Below, piece by piece: positions 12,126 to 21,990 of a stretch of 64,000 nucleotides of DNA (the first letter of the stretch is position 1; each line of letters starts with the position of its first letter). Origin of the DNA: an uncultured Pseudomonadota bacterium (GTDB lineage: Bacteria > Pseudomonadota > Gammaproteobacteria > Xanthomonadales > Wenzhouxiangellaceae); the NCBI GenBank assembly GCA_937138395.1, contig CAKZPB010000136.1, forward strand, positions 30,824-94,823, written 5' to 3'. The position numbers and the translations under genes are program-made. The notes under the pieces were generated by a model that saw nothing but the letters and a program-made list of their open reading frames with translations, had not been told where the DNA came from and did not search any database.

Positions 12126-14807
12126 ATGGATGACGCCAAGACAAGCCGACTGACCCCGGCGCGCAGGACGTTGCTGGATCGCCTGCTGGACCAGGTGCTG
12201 GATCTGGAGTCAGATCAGCGACAGGAGGCATTGACAGCCATGGCCCGGACGCACCCGCGCGTGCATGCCCACCTGGCCCGTCTGGTTGATGCGTCAACTG
12301 AACCGACCCAGTATCTCGAAACGCTGTTCAATCGCGTTGGCAGCGCTGCACTCGAGGCTGTTGAACCGGAAACCCCGAAATTACCGGCCGGCACACGAAT
12401 CGGCGACTGGCGAATTGTTGACGCCGTAGGTGCCGGCGGGATGGGTCAGGTCTATCGCGCTGAACGAGCCGATGGCTCGTTCGAGATGACCGCAGCCATC
12501 AAGTTCATCCGCACGCCGAATCATGCCCAGTTAAACGATCGCCTGGCGCTGGAACGCCAGCTGCTTGCCCGGCTCGATCATCCGAATATTGCGCGCATCA
12601 TGGATGGCGGCACGCTCGACGACGGCCAAACCTATCTGGTCATGGAATGGGTCGATGGTCAGGACTGGAGTGATTGCCATGACCGCCTGAGAACCGCTCA
12701 GCACGGTGGGCTGCAGCATTTGATCGAAGTCGCCTCGGCAGTTCAGCATGCGCACCAGCGTCGAGTCGTCCACGGCGATATCAAACCGGCCAACATCCGC
12801 ATCATGGATAACGATCGGGTCCGCCTGCTGGACTTCGGTGTTGCACGCCTGCTCAGCAACGACGGCGACGCACACGACCGCAAAGCCCTTGCACTGACAC
12901 CGGCCTATGCGGCGCCAGAGCAGCTGGCAGGTGAACCGGCGTCAACACAAAGCGATATTTTTTCGCTCGGCAAGCTGATGACCTGGTTGTTGACCGGCAC
13001 GACTGAGCCCGATCAGCGCACGGTCGAATCTGCAATCAATCGCCGGCCCCGTACAAAAGCCATCAAAGCGATTATTCAAAAAGCAACCGCAGCTGACCCT
13101 GGTCAGCGTTATGGCGCAGTGTCGGAATTGATCAATGATCTTCAGGCGCTGATTGAACAACGCCCGGTCTCGGTACAGCGCAACTCGACCATCCAGCGGC
13201 TGTTTTTGTGGGCGCGCCGCCATCGCCTGGCGGCCGCGACCGCCAGTTTGGCTGCACTGAGTATTGTTGTTGGCACGGCAGGACTGGCCTGGCAGGAGCG
13301 CATTGTTCGGGCTGAACGCGACCTCGCCCGATTCGAGGCAGAACGTGCAACGCTGATTCGAGAGCAGCTGACGCTACTGTTTCGCGAAGCCGGTGAGGAA
13401 ATTCAGCAGGAGAATGTCACCGCTCGCGACCTGCTGGCCGAAAGTGTACGCGTCGCCGAGCAACTGCACGCAGACGATCCGGAAGTCCTGGCTGCGGTTC
13501 GCGCATTTCTGGGTGAACTGTACATTGCAATGGATGACTTTGCCGCAGCCGACCCGCTGTTGACCGCGTTTGTCAACGATGCCGACGCCCGGGGTTCGCC
13601 TGATTTACTGCGTGCGGTGGTGTTGGCAGATCTGTCCCAGATTCGTCTGCGCCAGGGCGAATCTGAAGCCGCACTTGCATTGGTCGACGAGTCGCTGTCG
13701 ATCCTGGCGGACCATCCGGCCGATAACCGGGCGCGGCTTGGCGATATTCTGACCATTCGCGGGCAGGCGTTGCGGGGGCTTGGTCGATGGGACGAGGCCA
13801 TTAACAGCGCCGAACGTGGCCTGGCCATGGCACAACAGGTGGTGTCTGCACCGTCCCGTCTGCTGGCCACGATCGAGAACAATCTGGCGACCACCATGAT
13901 TTACTCCGGACGAACCATGGAAGCTTTGCCACATTTGCGCAAAGCCCTGGACAACTGGCGCGGCCTGGGGCTGGAAGACAGCTCGTCGGCCCTGACCGTG
14001 ATGACCAATCTGGCCAGCCTGTTACATCAGCAGGGCAATCTGGAGCAGGCTGAGCAGTTGTATCGTGAATCCATCGAGCGTCGCCGTCAGCGGTTTGGCG
14101 AGTCAGGCGCACTGGGTGCAGCCTACTTGAACCTGGGTACGCTGCTTACCCAGCGCTACGAATTGGAGCTGGCCGGTCAGCACGTGCAACAGGGTATCGA
14201 GCTGATCGAGCGTTTCGAAGGGGAGCAGACCATCAATCAGGCCCGCGGCTTACTGGTTCGCAGCCGTTGGCGCCTGGCTGTAGGTGATTTCATCGATGCC
14301 CACGACGATGTCAGCGAAGCCTTGCGATTGTTCGATCAGACGCTGGGCAGCGATCATCTGTTCAGTCGCGTAGCGCAGGCCCAGCAGGCCATGATTGTTG
14401 CGCAGGCGGCGCGCGATGAATTCGCCAACTTGAATCAGTTGACCAGCGCACCGGTACGCAACCAGATCGAAGACGTCATCGGGAATCTTGAGAACCTGAA
14501 ACCCCAATCCAATCGGTTTCTGGCGCAGGCTCTGTGCGAACTCGCGCGCTATGACCTGGCAGAACGTTCGCCAGAACGTGCACTGGAGGCTGCCAGTCAA
14601 TGTCTTGACCTGCGGCTGGAATTGACCAGCGAGCGCAATTGGGAAGTTGCCGAAGCGCAGACGATTGTGGCTGCGGCAGAACTGGTTATGGGATCACAAC
14701 AGGCTGAAAATGAACTGCAACAAGCACGCAGTCATCTGGTCCAGGTGCTGGGCGATCAGCATCCAAAAGTGCAATGGTGTGAACGCTGGCTTGATTTAAC
14801 CAGCTGA
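12126..14807 (+). CDS. serine/threonine protein kinase with TM segment and C-terminal TPR repeats
   Basis: GAGGMGQVYRAE glycine loop, AAIKFI lysine, HGDIKPANI catalytic loop, LLDFGVAR, then TM segment and TPRs. Confidence 0.93.
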   Translation: MDDAKTSRLTPARRTLLDRLLDQVLDLESDQRQEALTAMARTHPRVHAHLARLVDASTEPTQYLETLFNRVGSAALEAVEPETPKLPAGTRIGDWRIVDAVGAGGMGQVYRAERADGSFEMTAAIKFIRTPNHAQLNDRLALERQLLARLDHPNIARIMDGGTLDDGQTYLVMEWVDGQDWSDCHDRLRTAQHGGLQHLIEVASAVQHAHQRRVVHGDIKPANIRIMDNDRVRLLDFGVARLLSNDGDAHDRKALALTPAYAAPEQLAGEPASTQSDIFSLGKLMTWLLTGTTEPDQRTVESAINRRPRTKAIKAIIQKATAADPGQRYGAVSELINDLQALIEQRPVSVQRNSTIQRLFLWARRHRLAAATASLAALSIVVGTAGLAWQERIVRAERDLARFEAERATLIREQLTLLFREAGEEIQQENVTARDLLAESVRVAEQLHADDPEVLAAVRAFLGELYIAMDDFAAADPLLTAFVNDADARGSPDLLRAVVLADLSQIRLRQGESEAALALVDESLSILADHPADNRARLGDILTIRGQALRGLGRWDEAINSAERGLAMAQQVVSAPSRLLATIENNLATTMIYSGRTMEALPHLRKALDNWRGLGLEDSSSALTVMTNLASLLHQQGNLEQAEQLYRESIERRRQRFGESGALGAAYLNLGTLLTQRYELELAGQHVQQGIELIERFEGEQTINQARGLLVRSRWRLAVGDFIDAHDDVSEALRLFDQTLGSDHLFSRVAQAQQAMIVAQAARDEFANLNQLTSAPVRNQIEDVIGNLENLKPQSNRFLAQALCELARYDLAERSPERALEAASQCLDLRLELTSERNWEVAEAQTIVAAAELVMGSQQAENELQQARSHLVQVLGDQHPKVQWCERWLDLTS

Positions 14808-14825
14808 ATTGTCTGGAACCAGGCT

Positions 14826-14849
14826 CGCCGACCGCCAATACGGTCGGCG
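14826..14849. terminator. hairpin between convergent kinase and rpsT
   Basis: CGCCGACCG-CCAATA-CGGTCGGCG perfect 9-bp stem; no T tract. Confidence 0.45.
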
Positions 14850-14865
14850 GGTCAAGCGAAGTCAA

Positions 14866-15126
14866 TCAGAGATTTCGGACGTGTTGACCCAGTCGCGTCT
14901 TGTGGCGCGCTGCCTTGTTGCGATGCATGATGCCTTTGCTGACAGACCGGTCAATAGCGGGGACGGCTTCGCGATAGGCTTGTTCGGCCGCGGTCTTGTC
15001 TCCAGCCTCAATTGCGCTGAGTACTTTTTTGATCATGGTGCGCACATACGAACGCTGCGCAGCGTTATGCTGACGATTCTGCTCGGATTGACGTGCGCGC
15101 TTGCGGGCTGATGCACTATTCGCCAC
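14866..15126 (-). CDS. rpsT: 30S ribosomal protein S20
   Basis: MANSASARKRARQSEQNRQHNAAQRSYVRTMIKKV. Confidence 0.97.
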   Translation of the reverse strand: MANSASARKRARQSEQNRQHNAAQRSYVRTMIKKVLSAIEAGDKTAAEQAYREAVPAIDRSVSKGIMHRNKAARHKTRLGQHVRNL

Positions 15127-15276
15127 GGGTAGCTCCTGTAAACAATTAATTTTGGAAAATCAGCCAGCTAGTATGCCGTTTCAAACGCCTATCGTCAAGA
15201 TCAAGAACGCATTTCGTGCAGGTCTATTCTTGGGTCATCCGCAAAGGCAACCAGACGCTGCAGGCTCCTTAAACCA

Positions 15277-16863
15277 ATGAAATTATTGAAGTCCAGCGCC
15301 GCGTTTGGCGCAATGACCCTGATCTCGAGAATACTGGGCTTTGCACGCGACGTCGTGCTGGCGCGTTTTTTCGGGGCAGGCATGATCATGGACGCCTTCG
15401 CCGCTGCATTCCGACTGCCCAATCTGCTGCGCAGAATTTTCGCCGAAGGCTCGTTTTCGCTGGCCTTTGTACCCGTGTTCTCCGAAGCGCGCGAACAAGA
15501 TGATCCGAAAGCGCTGCGTGAATTGATTGATGCTGTCGCTGGCAGCCTGCTGGCCATTCTGCTGGTGGTCACAGCCATTGGTGTTCTGATGGCGCCGCTG
15601 ATCATGCGCATTGTAGTGCCCGGGTTTGCCGACAACCCGGAGCAGATGCAGCTGGCCGGCGATTTATTGCGCGTGATGTTCCCGTATTTGATGCTGGTGT
15701 CGCTGACCGCGATGGCTGCAGGCATTCTGAACACGATCGGGCGATTTGCGCTGCCCGCACTGACGCCAGTCATGCTGAATGTCAGCATCATTGTGGCGGC
15801 CGTTGCGTTCAGCCACTATTTTGAACGGCCGATCATGGCGGTCGCCTGGGGCGTTCTGATTGCCGGTTTTCTACAGCTGATGATGCTGATGCCGGCGCTG
15901 ATGCGCCATGGTCTGCTGCCGCGACCGCGCACTCAGTTTCAACATGCCGGCGTGCGCAAGATCGGCAAGCTGATGCTGCCGACCTTGTTCGGCTCATCCG
16001 TTGCTCAGATCAACCTGCTGTTCGACACGTTTCTGGCCTCTTTGCTGATTGCCGGAAGTGTCAGCTGGCTTTACTATTCGGAGCGGCTGATGGACTTTCC
16101 GCTCGGGATTTTCGGTGTTGCATTGGCCACAGTGATTCTGCCGACCCTGTCCCGCATGCACGCGCACAGCGATCATCAGCAGTTCCGACAGACGCTGGAA
16201 TGGGCACTGACGCTGGGCATGGTCATTGGCGTACCGGCTGCTGTCGGCCTGATGCTGCTGGCCGAACCACTGATGCTGACGCTGTTCCAGCGCGGTGAAT
16301 TTTCGCTGCAGGATGCGCAATGGGCGGGCTTCGCACTATCGACCTATTGCCTGGGCCTGCCTGCCTTCATCGCCGTAAAAATACTTGCGCCTGCCTATTA
16401 TTCGCGCCAGGACACCGTGACGCCGGTCAAGATTGCCGTGGTCGCTCTACTCAGCAACATGCTCTTGAATGTCGTGTTTGTCGGCCTGTTGGTGCTCTAC
16501 TGGACCGAACCCGGCGGCGGTTGGTGGCAGCGGATGCAGCAGTCGCCCGGTATTCACGCCGGGCTGGCGCTGGCATCATCGGCGTCTGGCTGGTTGAACG
16601 CAGGTCTGCTTTGGTATTTCCTTAAGCGCAGTGGTTCACAGCCGGATCTGCAGTGGAAACAGGCGCTGCGCATTATTTTTGCCGCCATCGGTATGGGCCT
16701 GATGGTCGTCTGGCTATCGCCGCCGATCGAGCAGTGGCAAGCCGCTTCAGGCACGCAGCGCGTGTTGTGGGCGGGTTCAACGATCACCAGTGGTGCGGCG
16801 GCATTTGGCCTTTTATTGATGGTGTTCGGCATGCGCAAGCACCATCTGATTCGTTCAGATTGA
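15277..16863 (+). CDS. murJ: lipid II flippase MurJ
   Basis: MKLLKSSAAFGAMTLISRILGFARDVVLARFFGAG; 14-TM pattern. Confidence 0.97.
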   Translation: MKLLKSSAAFGAMTLISRILGFARDVVLARFFGAGMIMDAFAAAFRLPNLLRRIFAEGSFSLAFVPVFSEAREQDDPKALRELIDAVAGSLLAILLVVTAIGVLMAPLIMRIVVPGFADNPEQMQLAGDLLRVMFPYLMLVSLTAMAAGILNTIGRFALPALTPVMLNVSIIVAAVAFSHYFERPIMAVAWGVLIAGFLQLMMLMPALMRHGLLPRPRTQFQHAGVRKIGKLMLPTLFGSSVAQINLLFDTFLASLLIAGSVSWLYYSERLMDFPLGIFGVALATVILPTLSRMHAHSDHQQFRQTLEWALTLGMVIGVPAAVGLMLLAEPLMLTLFQRGEFSLQDAQWAGFALSTYCLGLPAFIAVKILAPAYYSRQDTVTPVKIAVVALLSNMLLNVVFVGLLVLYWTEPGGGWWQRMQQSPGIHAGLALASSASGWLNAGLLWYFLKRSGSQPDLQWKQALRIIFAAIGMGLMVVWLSPPIEQWQAASGTQRVLWAGSTITSGAAAFGLLLMVFGMRKHHLIRSD

Positions 16864-16935
16864 GTCCCCGCATCCAGGCTTGAAACCATGCATTCACTGG
16901 TTTCCGCTTGTCGCCCAACAGGTACAATCGCGCCC

Positions 16936-17916
16936 ATGCAGCTGATTCGAAGACTCCCCTGCCGATTGACCGATGCACGACCCAGCGCTCTGGCAATCGG
17001 CAATTTCGACGGCCTCCACCGCGGTCACCAGGCCTTAATCGAATGTGCCGTGAGCCTGACACCCGACAATGCACCTTCGCTGATGTGCTTCGAACCGCTG
17101 CCGCAAACCCTGTTCGCGCCAGACCAGCCCGTACCGAGGCTGATGGGTTTGCGCGATCGCTTGCGAGTGAGCGAATCGATGGGCATTCAGCGTTTGTTTC
17201 AACTGCCGTTTGATCTTGATTTTGCGGGCTTGTCGCCGCAGCAGTTTATCGACCGGGCCATCATTGACGGTGCCCGGGCGCAGCATGTGATTGTCGGTCA
17301 GGATTTCCGTTTTGGTCACCGTGCAGCCGGTGATGTCGATCTGCTGCGTCGCCTGGGTGGCAGCCTCGGCTTTGACGTTCACGTGATTGAGCCGATCATG
17401 GCAAGCGATGATGAAAAGGTATCGTCCACGGGGCTACGTACGGCGCTGAACGATGGCAATCTTGACCGCGCCGAAGCCATGCTCGGACGCCGCTATGCCC
17501 TGTCCGGCCGGGTCCTTCGGGGCCAGCAACTCGGCCGTACGCTCGGCTTCCCAACCCTGAATCTGAGCGTACCCGTACCGCCGGCGCTGGCGGGCATCTT
17601 TGCGGTTTGCGTCAATGGGCTCGACGACGCTTCTGCCCTTGCACGCTGGCCCGGTGTCGCCAGCCTCGGCAAACGCCCCACCGTCAACGGTAAAGAATGG
17701 CTGCTCGAGGTGCACCTGATTGATTTTGACGGCGATCTATACGGCCACCACGTGTCTGTGGAGTTTATCGCCAAGCGTCGGGACGAGGCCCATTTCGACA
17801 ACCTGAATGATATGACGGCAGTCATGCAGCAGGATTTTCGCTGGGCCCGCGAACAATTGCAGCCGATTGTGACAAGCGAGACACCCTCTGAACAACGCTG
17901 TGCGGACGTTCCCTAA
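16936..17916 (+). CDS. ribF: bifunctional riboflavin kinase/FAD synthetase
   Basis: ALAIGNFDGLHRGHQALI; GRTLGFPTLNL; RRDEAHFDNL. Confidence 0.97.
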   Translation: MQLIRRLPCRLTDARPSALAIGNFDGLHRGHQALIECAVSLTPDNAPSLMCFEPLPQTLFAPDQPVPRLMGLRDRLRVSESMGIQRLFQLPFDLDFAGLSPQQFIDRAIIDGARAQHVIVGQDFRFGHRAAGDVDLLRRLGGSLGFDVHVIEPIMASDDEKVSSTGLRTALNDGNLDRAEAMLGRRYALSGRVLRGQQLGRTLGFPTLNLSVPVPPALAGIFAVCVNGLDDASALARWPGVASLGKRPTVNGKEWLLEVHLIDFDGDLYGHHVSVEFIAKRRDEAHFDNLNDMTAVMQQDFRWAREQLQPIVTSETPSEQRCADVP

Positions 17917-18036
17917 CCCAATCCCCAGCCGATCAAGTCACCCATTTCGGCAGCAATGGAGTGCCAGACGCTGAAATCGCAGGGACGCGTCCGCGTACAA
18001 TGTAGGATTGAATCTGCCGCACGCACATAGACCCGA

Positions 18037-18549
18037 ATGGAAACTGTTCTACCGCGCATGACCCTGCCACGCTATGGCGCCTGGTTGCTGTTGGCGCTGT
18101 TCGTGGTCATTCTTGACCTCTGGACCAAACACCTGGCCAGTTCCAATCTGGAGCTGTATCGGCCCGTTGCACTGACCAGCTGGTTCAATCTGACGCTGGC
18201 GCACAACGACGGGGCCGCGTTCAGCCTGTTGGCGGATGCCGGCGGCTGGCAACGCTGGTTTTTTGTCACCGTCGCCATCGGCATCAGTGTTTTCCTGCTG
18301 GTCTGGCTGTCGCAGCTTCCGCATCAGGCGCGCGCACTGCCAGTCGCGCTGATGCTATTGCTGGGCGGCGCCGTCGGCAATCTGGTTGATCGACTCCGCT
18401 TTGGCTATGTCGTGGATTTTATCGATCTGCATGCGCGCGGCTGGCACTGGCCTGCGTTCAATATTGCCGACAGCGCCATCGTGATCGGCGTTACCGTCCT
18501 GCTGATCGAAAGTCTGCTTCCTCCACGCCAGCCGGCCCAGCCGGACTAG
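18037..18549 (+). CDS. lspA: signal peptidase II (prolipoprotein)
   Basis: DLWTKH, NDGAAFSLL, GGAVGNLVDRLRFGYVVDFID, FNIADSAI. Confidence 0.97.
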   Translation: METVLPRMTLPRYGAWLLLALFVVILDLWTKHLASSNLELYRPVALTSWFNLTLAHNDGAAFSLLADAGGWQRWFFVTVAIGISVFLLVWLSQLPHQARALPVALMLLLGGAVGNLVDRLRFGYVVDFIDLHARGWHWPAFNIADSAIVIGVTVLLIESLLPPRQPAQPD

Positions 18550-18582
18550 CCTTGCATCTCAACTGATCGCCTTCATCAACCG

Positions 18583-19635
18583 GTGACCGGACAGAAACGC
18601 ATCATCATTGTCGGGGCTGGAATTGCCGGCCTGACCACGGCTTTTTGGCTGCATCAGTCGGGCCACCAACTGCTGTTGATCGACGCCGGCGAAGTCGGTC
18701 AGGAATCCACCTGGGCTGGCGGCGGCATTATTTCGGCCGTGCCGCCCTGGAACTATCCAGATCTGGTCAATCGATGGGTCTCGCGCAGTAGAGCGCTCTA
18801 CCCATCGATGATTGAAGTGCTTGAACAGCGCACCGGCATCGACTGCGAATACCGTACCAGTGGTCTGGTTTTGACTGGATGGCCCATGACAGCAGCAACC
18901 GCCTGGCTCGCTGCCAACGCAGTGACAGCCATGACCGGGCCACTGAAAAACTTCCAACCCAACCTGTCGAGTCCGGAACAGGATGCAATCCTGCTGCCGG
19001 ACGTCACCCAGGTCCGCAACCCCCGATTGGCCAGTGCGTTTCGCGCATGGCTCGACCATCAGCCGATCGACCTGCTTGAACACACAGCCGTCGAGCGTGT
19101 GCTGCTCAGCCACAAACGAGTGCAAGGTGTACGCACCGTCCGGGGTGATACGATTCCGGCACGCCACGTCGTGCTTGCTTGCGGCGCGTGGACCGATCGG
19201 ATTCTGCTACGTTCCGGGCTCGATCGATTGGGTATCGAGGCCATTCGCGGCCAGATGCTGCTGTACAGGCCCCAACCGGCGTTGCTGAACCATATCATCA
19301 ACACGCCGGCAGGCTACTTGATTCCCAGACAGGATGGGCGCATCCTGGCCGGAGCCACCGTCGAATCGGTCGGCATTGATCGCCGTCCGAGCCACACCGG
19401 CTTTCAGCAGCTGGCCGAAATGGCGCAACAATTGCTTCCCGCGCTCGAGCCAGACTGCATTGAGTTGCATTGGTCCGGTTTGCGCCCCGGCATCCGCGGC
19501 GACGAGCCAGTCTGCGGCCCGCATGATCTGAACCACGGCCTTTGGTTACAATCGGGAGGGTTCAGAAATGGCCTTGGCATTGCACCTGCAGCCGCAGAGC
19601 ACTTGACCCAACAGATGAATCAGGCCGTGTCTTGA
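18583..19635 (+). CDS. thiO: FAD-dependent oxidoreductase, glycine oxidase ThiO-like
   Basis: GTG start; IIIVGAGIAGLTTAFWLHQSG FAD motif; C-terminal GLRPGIRGDEPVCG…GGFRNGLGIAPAAAE. Confidence 0.8.
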   Translation: MTGQKRIIIVGAGIAGLTTAFWLHQSGHQLLLIDAGEVGQESTWAGGGIISAVPPWNYPDLVNRWVSRSRALYPSMIEVLEQRTGIDCEYRTSGLVLTGWPMTAATAWLAANAVTAMTGPLKNFQPNLSSPEQDAILLPDVTQVRNPRLASAFRAWLDHQPIDLLEHTAVERVLLSHKRVQGVRTVRGDTIPARHVVLACGAWTDRILLRSGLDRLGIEAIRGQMLLYRPQPALLNHIINTPAGYLIPRQDGRILAGATVESVGIDRRPSHTGFQQLAEMAQQLLPALEPDCIELHWSGLRPGIRGDEPVCGPHDLNHGLWLQSGGFRNGLGIAPAAAEHLTQQMNQAVS

Positions 19636-19763
19636 GCGCGAAACTGTGAATTCGCTGCAGAAACAGGCTTCAAATCAAGCGCTCGGGGGCGTTGTAATCT
19701 CGGCCCGATTGCGTGAAAATACATCAGGTAGTTAGGGCACTGACCTGAAAACAGGAGAACAGT

Positions 19764-20984
19764 ATGGCGACGACCCGCGATGAGTTGGAAGTCTTTTTAT
19801 GGGAAGGTAAAGACAAGCGCGGTAAAGTCCTGAAGGGCGAGCGCTCGGCCAAGAGCCAGCAGTTGATCAAGGCTGAGCTGAGGATGCAGGGCATCACCCC
19901 TTCCCGCATCCGGAAAAAACCGAAAGCGCTGTTCGGTAGCGCCGGTAAGCGCATCTCGCCAAAAGACATTGCCGTCTTTACGCGCCAGCTGGCAACCATG
20001 TTGAATGCGGGTATCCCACTGGTCCAGGCCTTCACGATTATTGGGGCGGCGGCCGAAAACCCGCGCCTGCAAAAGCTGATCAATACGATTCGAGTCGATG
20101 TCGAGTCGGGTGCCACGCTGGCCGAAGCGCTCAGCAAGCATCCTGTCTATTTTGACGAACTCTACGTGAACCTGGTTGCATCAGGCGAAAGCGCCGGTGT
20201 GCTGGACCAGGTCCTGGAGAACATTGCGACCTACAAGGAGCGCATCGAATCGATCAAGGGAAAAATCAAGAAAGCATTGTTCTATCCTGCAACAGTCGTG
20301 GCGGTAGCCATTATCGTGACTGCAATCCTGCTGATTTTCGTTATTCCTCAGTTCGACTCGATCTTCGAAAGTTTCGGTGCCGATCTGCCGGCATTTACTC
20401 AATTGATTGTCAACCTGTCCAACACGCTGCAACAATATGGGTTTCTTGTGCTGGTGGCCGTGATTGGCAGCATTGTTGGATTGATTGCGCTGAAAAAGCG
20501 AAGCAAATCCTTTGCTCATTTCCTCGATCGAATCAGTCTGAAAATCCCGGTGATCGGCGATGTATTGGAGAAAGCCGCGCTTTCTCGATTTGCGCGTACA
20601 TTAGCCACAACCTTTGCGGCTGGCGTGCCACTGGTTGACGCGCTGAAAACCGTGGCAGGCGCTACCGGCAATATCGTCTATTCCAACGCAACGGATCAGA
20701 TTCGCGAAGATGTGGCAACCGGTCATCAGATGCAGTTGGCCATGCAGCAAACCGGCTTGTTTCCTCCGATGGTGGTTCAGATGACGGCCATCGGTGAGGA
20801 AGCCGGCTCACTCGACGCCATGCTGCTGAAGGTGGCTGATTTCTACGAGGAAGAGGTCAATAATACGGTCGATGCGCTATCCAGTCTGCTCGAGCCGTTC
20901 ATTATCGTTCTGGTCGGAACCATCATCGGTACCATTGTGATTGCCATGTATCTTCCGATCTTCCAGATCGCTTCTGTTGTGTAA
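19764..20984 (+). CDS. pilC: type IV pilus inner-membrane assembly protein PilC
   Basis: T2SF domains; FTRQLATMLNAGIPLVQAFTII; TFAAGVPLVDAL; IGEEAGSLDAML. Confidence 0.96.
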   Translation: MATTRDELEVFLWEGKDKRGKVLKGERSAKSQQLIKAELRMQGITPSRIRKKPKALFGSAGKRISPKDIAVFTRQLATMLNAGIPLVQAFTIIGAAAENPRLQKLINTIRVDVESGATLAEALSKHPVYFDELYVNLVASGESAGVLDQVLENIATYKERIESIKGKIKKALFYPATVVAVAIIVTAILLIFVIPQFDSIFESFGADLPAFTQLIVNLSNTLQQYGFLVLVAVIGSIVGLIALKKRSKSFAHFLDRISLKIPVIGDVLEKAALSRFARTLATTFAAGVPLVDALKTVAGATGNIVYSNATDQIREDVATGHQMQLAMQQTGLFPPMVVQMTAIGEEAGSLDAMLLKVADFYEEEVNNTVDALSSLLEPFIIVLVGTIIGTIVIAMYLPIFQIASVV

Positions 20985-20987
20985 ACA

Positions 20988-21848
20988 ATGGATTCACTCG
21001 AATCGCTGAACCCTGCCGTACTCTACGGCGGGGTCCTCGTGCTGAGTTTGCTGGTCGGGAGTTTTCTCAACGTCGTCATTCTCCGTTTACCGAACCGGAT
21101 GATGCACGATTGGAAGTGTCAGTGTCGGGAATTGCTGGGCCTGGATGAAGGTAATGCCACCGAACAGCCGCCTGGCGTGGCAACCGGCCGTTCGCATTGC
21201 CCCAAGTGCAACGTCAAGATCGCCTGGTACGACAACATCCCGGTCATCAGCTGGCTGATGCTACGCGGACAGTGCCGAAACTGTGGTACGTCCATTTCGA
21301 TTCGTTATCCAGCCGTCGAACTGCTGACCGCCATTCTTTCCCTGGTGGTTGTGGTGCAACTCGGCCCCACGCCTGCAGGCATGGCGGGGCTGTTGTTGAC
21401 CTGGACCCTGATCGCAGGCGCTGGTATCGATCTGGACCACAAGCTCCTGCCTGATCAATTGACGCTGCCCCTGGTCTGGATTGGCTTGCTGCTGAACCTG
21501 TCGATGGGCCTTTTTACCGATCTGGAGTCTGCCGTTATTGGCGCCGTGGCCGGCTATCTGGTTCTGTGGCTGGTGTTTCATCTGTTCCGGCTTGCAACCG
21601 GCAAGGAAGGCATGGGCTACGGCGATTTCAAATTGCTATCGGCCATCGGCGCCTGGTTTGGCTGGCAGGTACTGCCCAGCGTGATCCTGCTTGCATCACT
21701 GGTCGGTGCCGGCATCGGAATTGGCTTGATCGTAGCCAAGCGACTGGGCCGCGAAGTACCGATCGCCTTCGGGCCATTTCTGGCGGCGGCCGGTTGGTTG
21801 GTGTTAGTCAGCGATGGCGCAATCGTGGACCTGTTTTTCTTCTATTGA
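20988..21848 (+). CDS. pilD: prepilin peptidase PilD
   Basis: GSFLNVVILRLP, two CxxC pairs, GAGIDLDHKLLPD and GMGYGDFKLLSAIGAWFG aspartates. Confidence 0.96.
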   Translation: MDSLESLNPAVLYGGVLVLSLLVGSFLNVVILRLPNRMMHDWKCQCRELLGLDEGNATEQPPGVATGRSHCPKCNVKIAWYDNIPVISWLMLRGQCRNCGTSISIRYPAVELLTAILSLVVVVQLGPTPAGMAGLLLTWTLIAGAGIDLDHKLLPDQLTLPLVWIGLLLNLSMGLFTDLESAVIGAVAGYLVLWLVFHLFRLATGKEGMGYGDFKLLSAIGAWFGWQVLPSVILLASLVGAGIGIGLIVAKRLGREVPIAFGPFLAAAGWLVLVSDGAIVDLFFFY

Positions 21849-21990
21849 TCGCCTCCAGCAGCGATCGCTATAGCCGGATCTGACAGGCGGGGCTGAAACC
21901 CAAGCCCAGAATTAAACCGAGGTGTTTCTGCAGCCCCAGCCCAGCGGACTACGAAGGCTGAAACACCGGCCGGAGAACAAAACCCGATCG

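Noticed and set aside
14826-14849. Hairpin after the kinase gene as a classic intrinsic terminator
   Set aside because: Perfect stem but no T tract on either strand; kept only as a low-confidence terminator.
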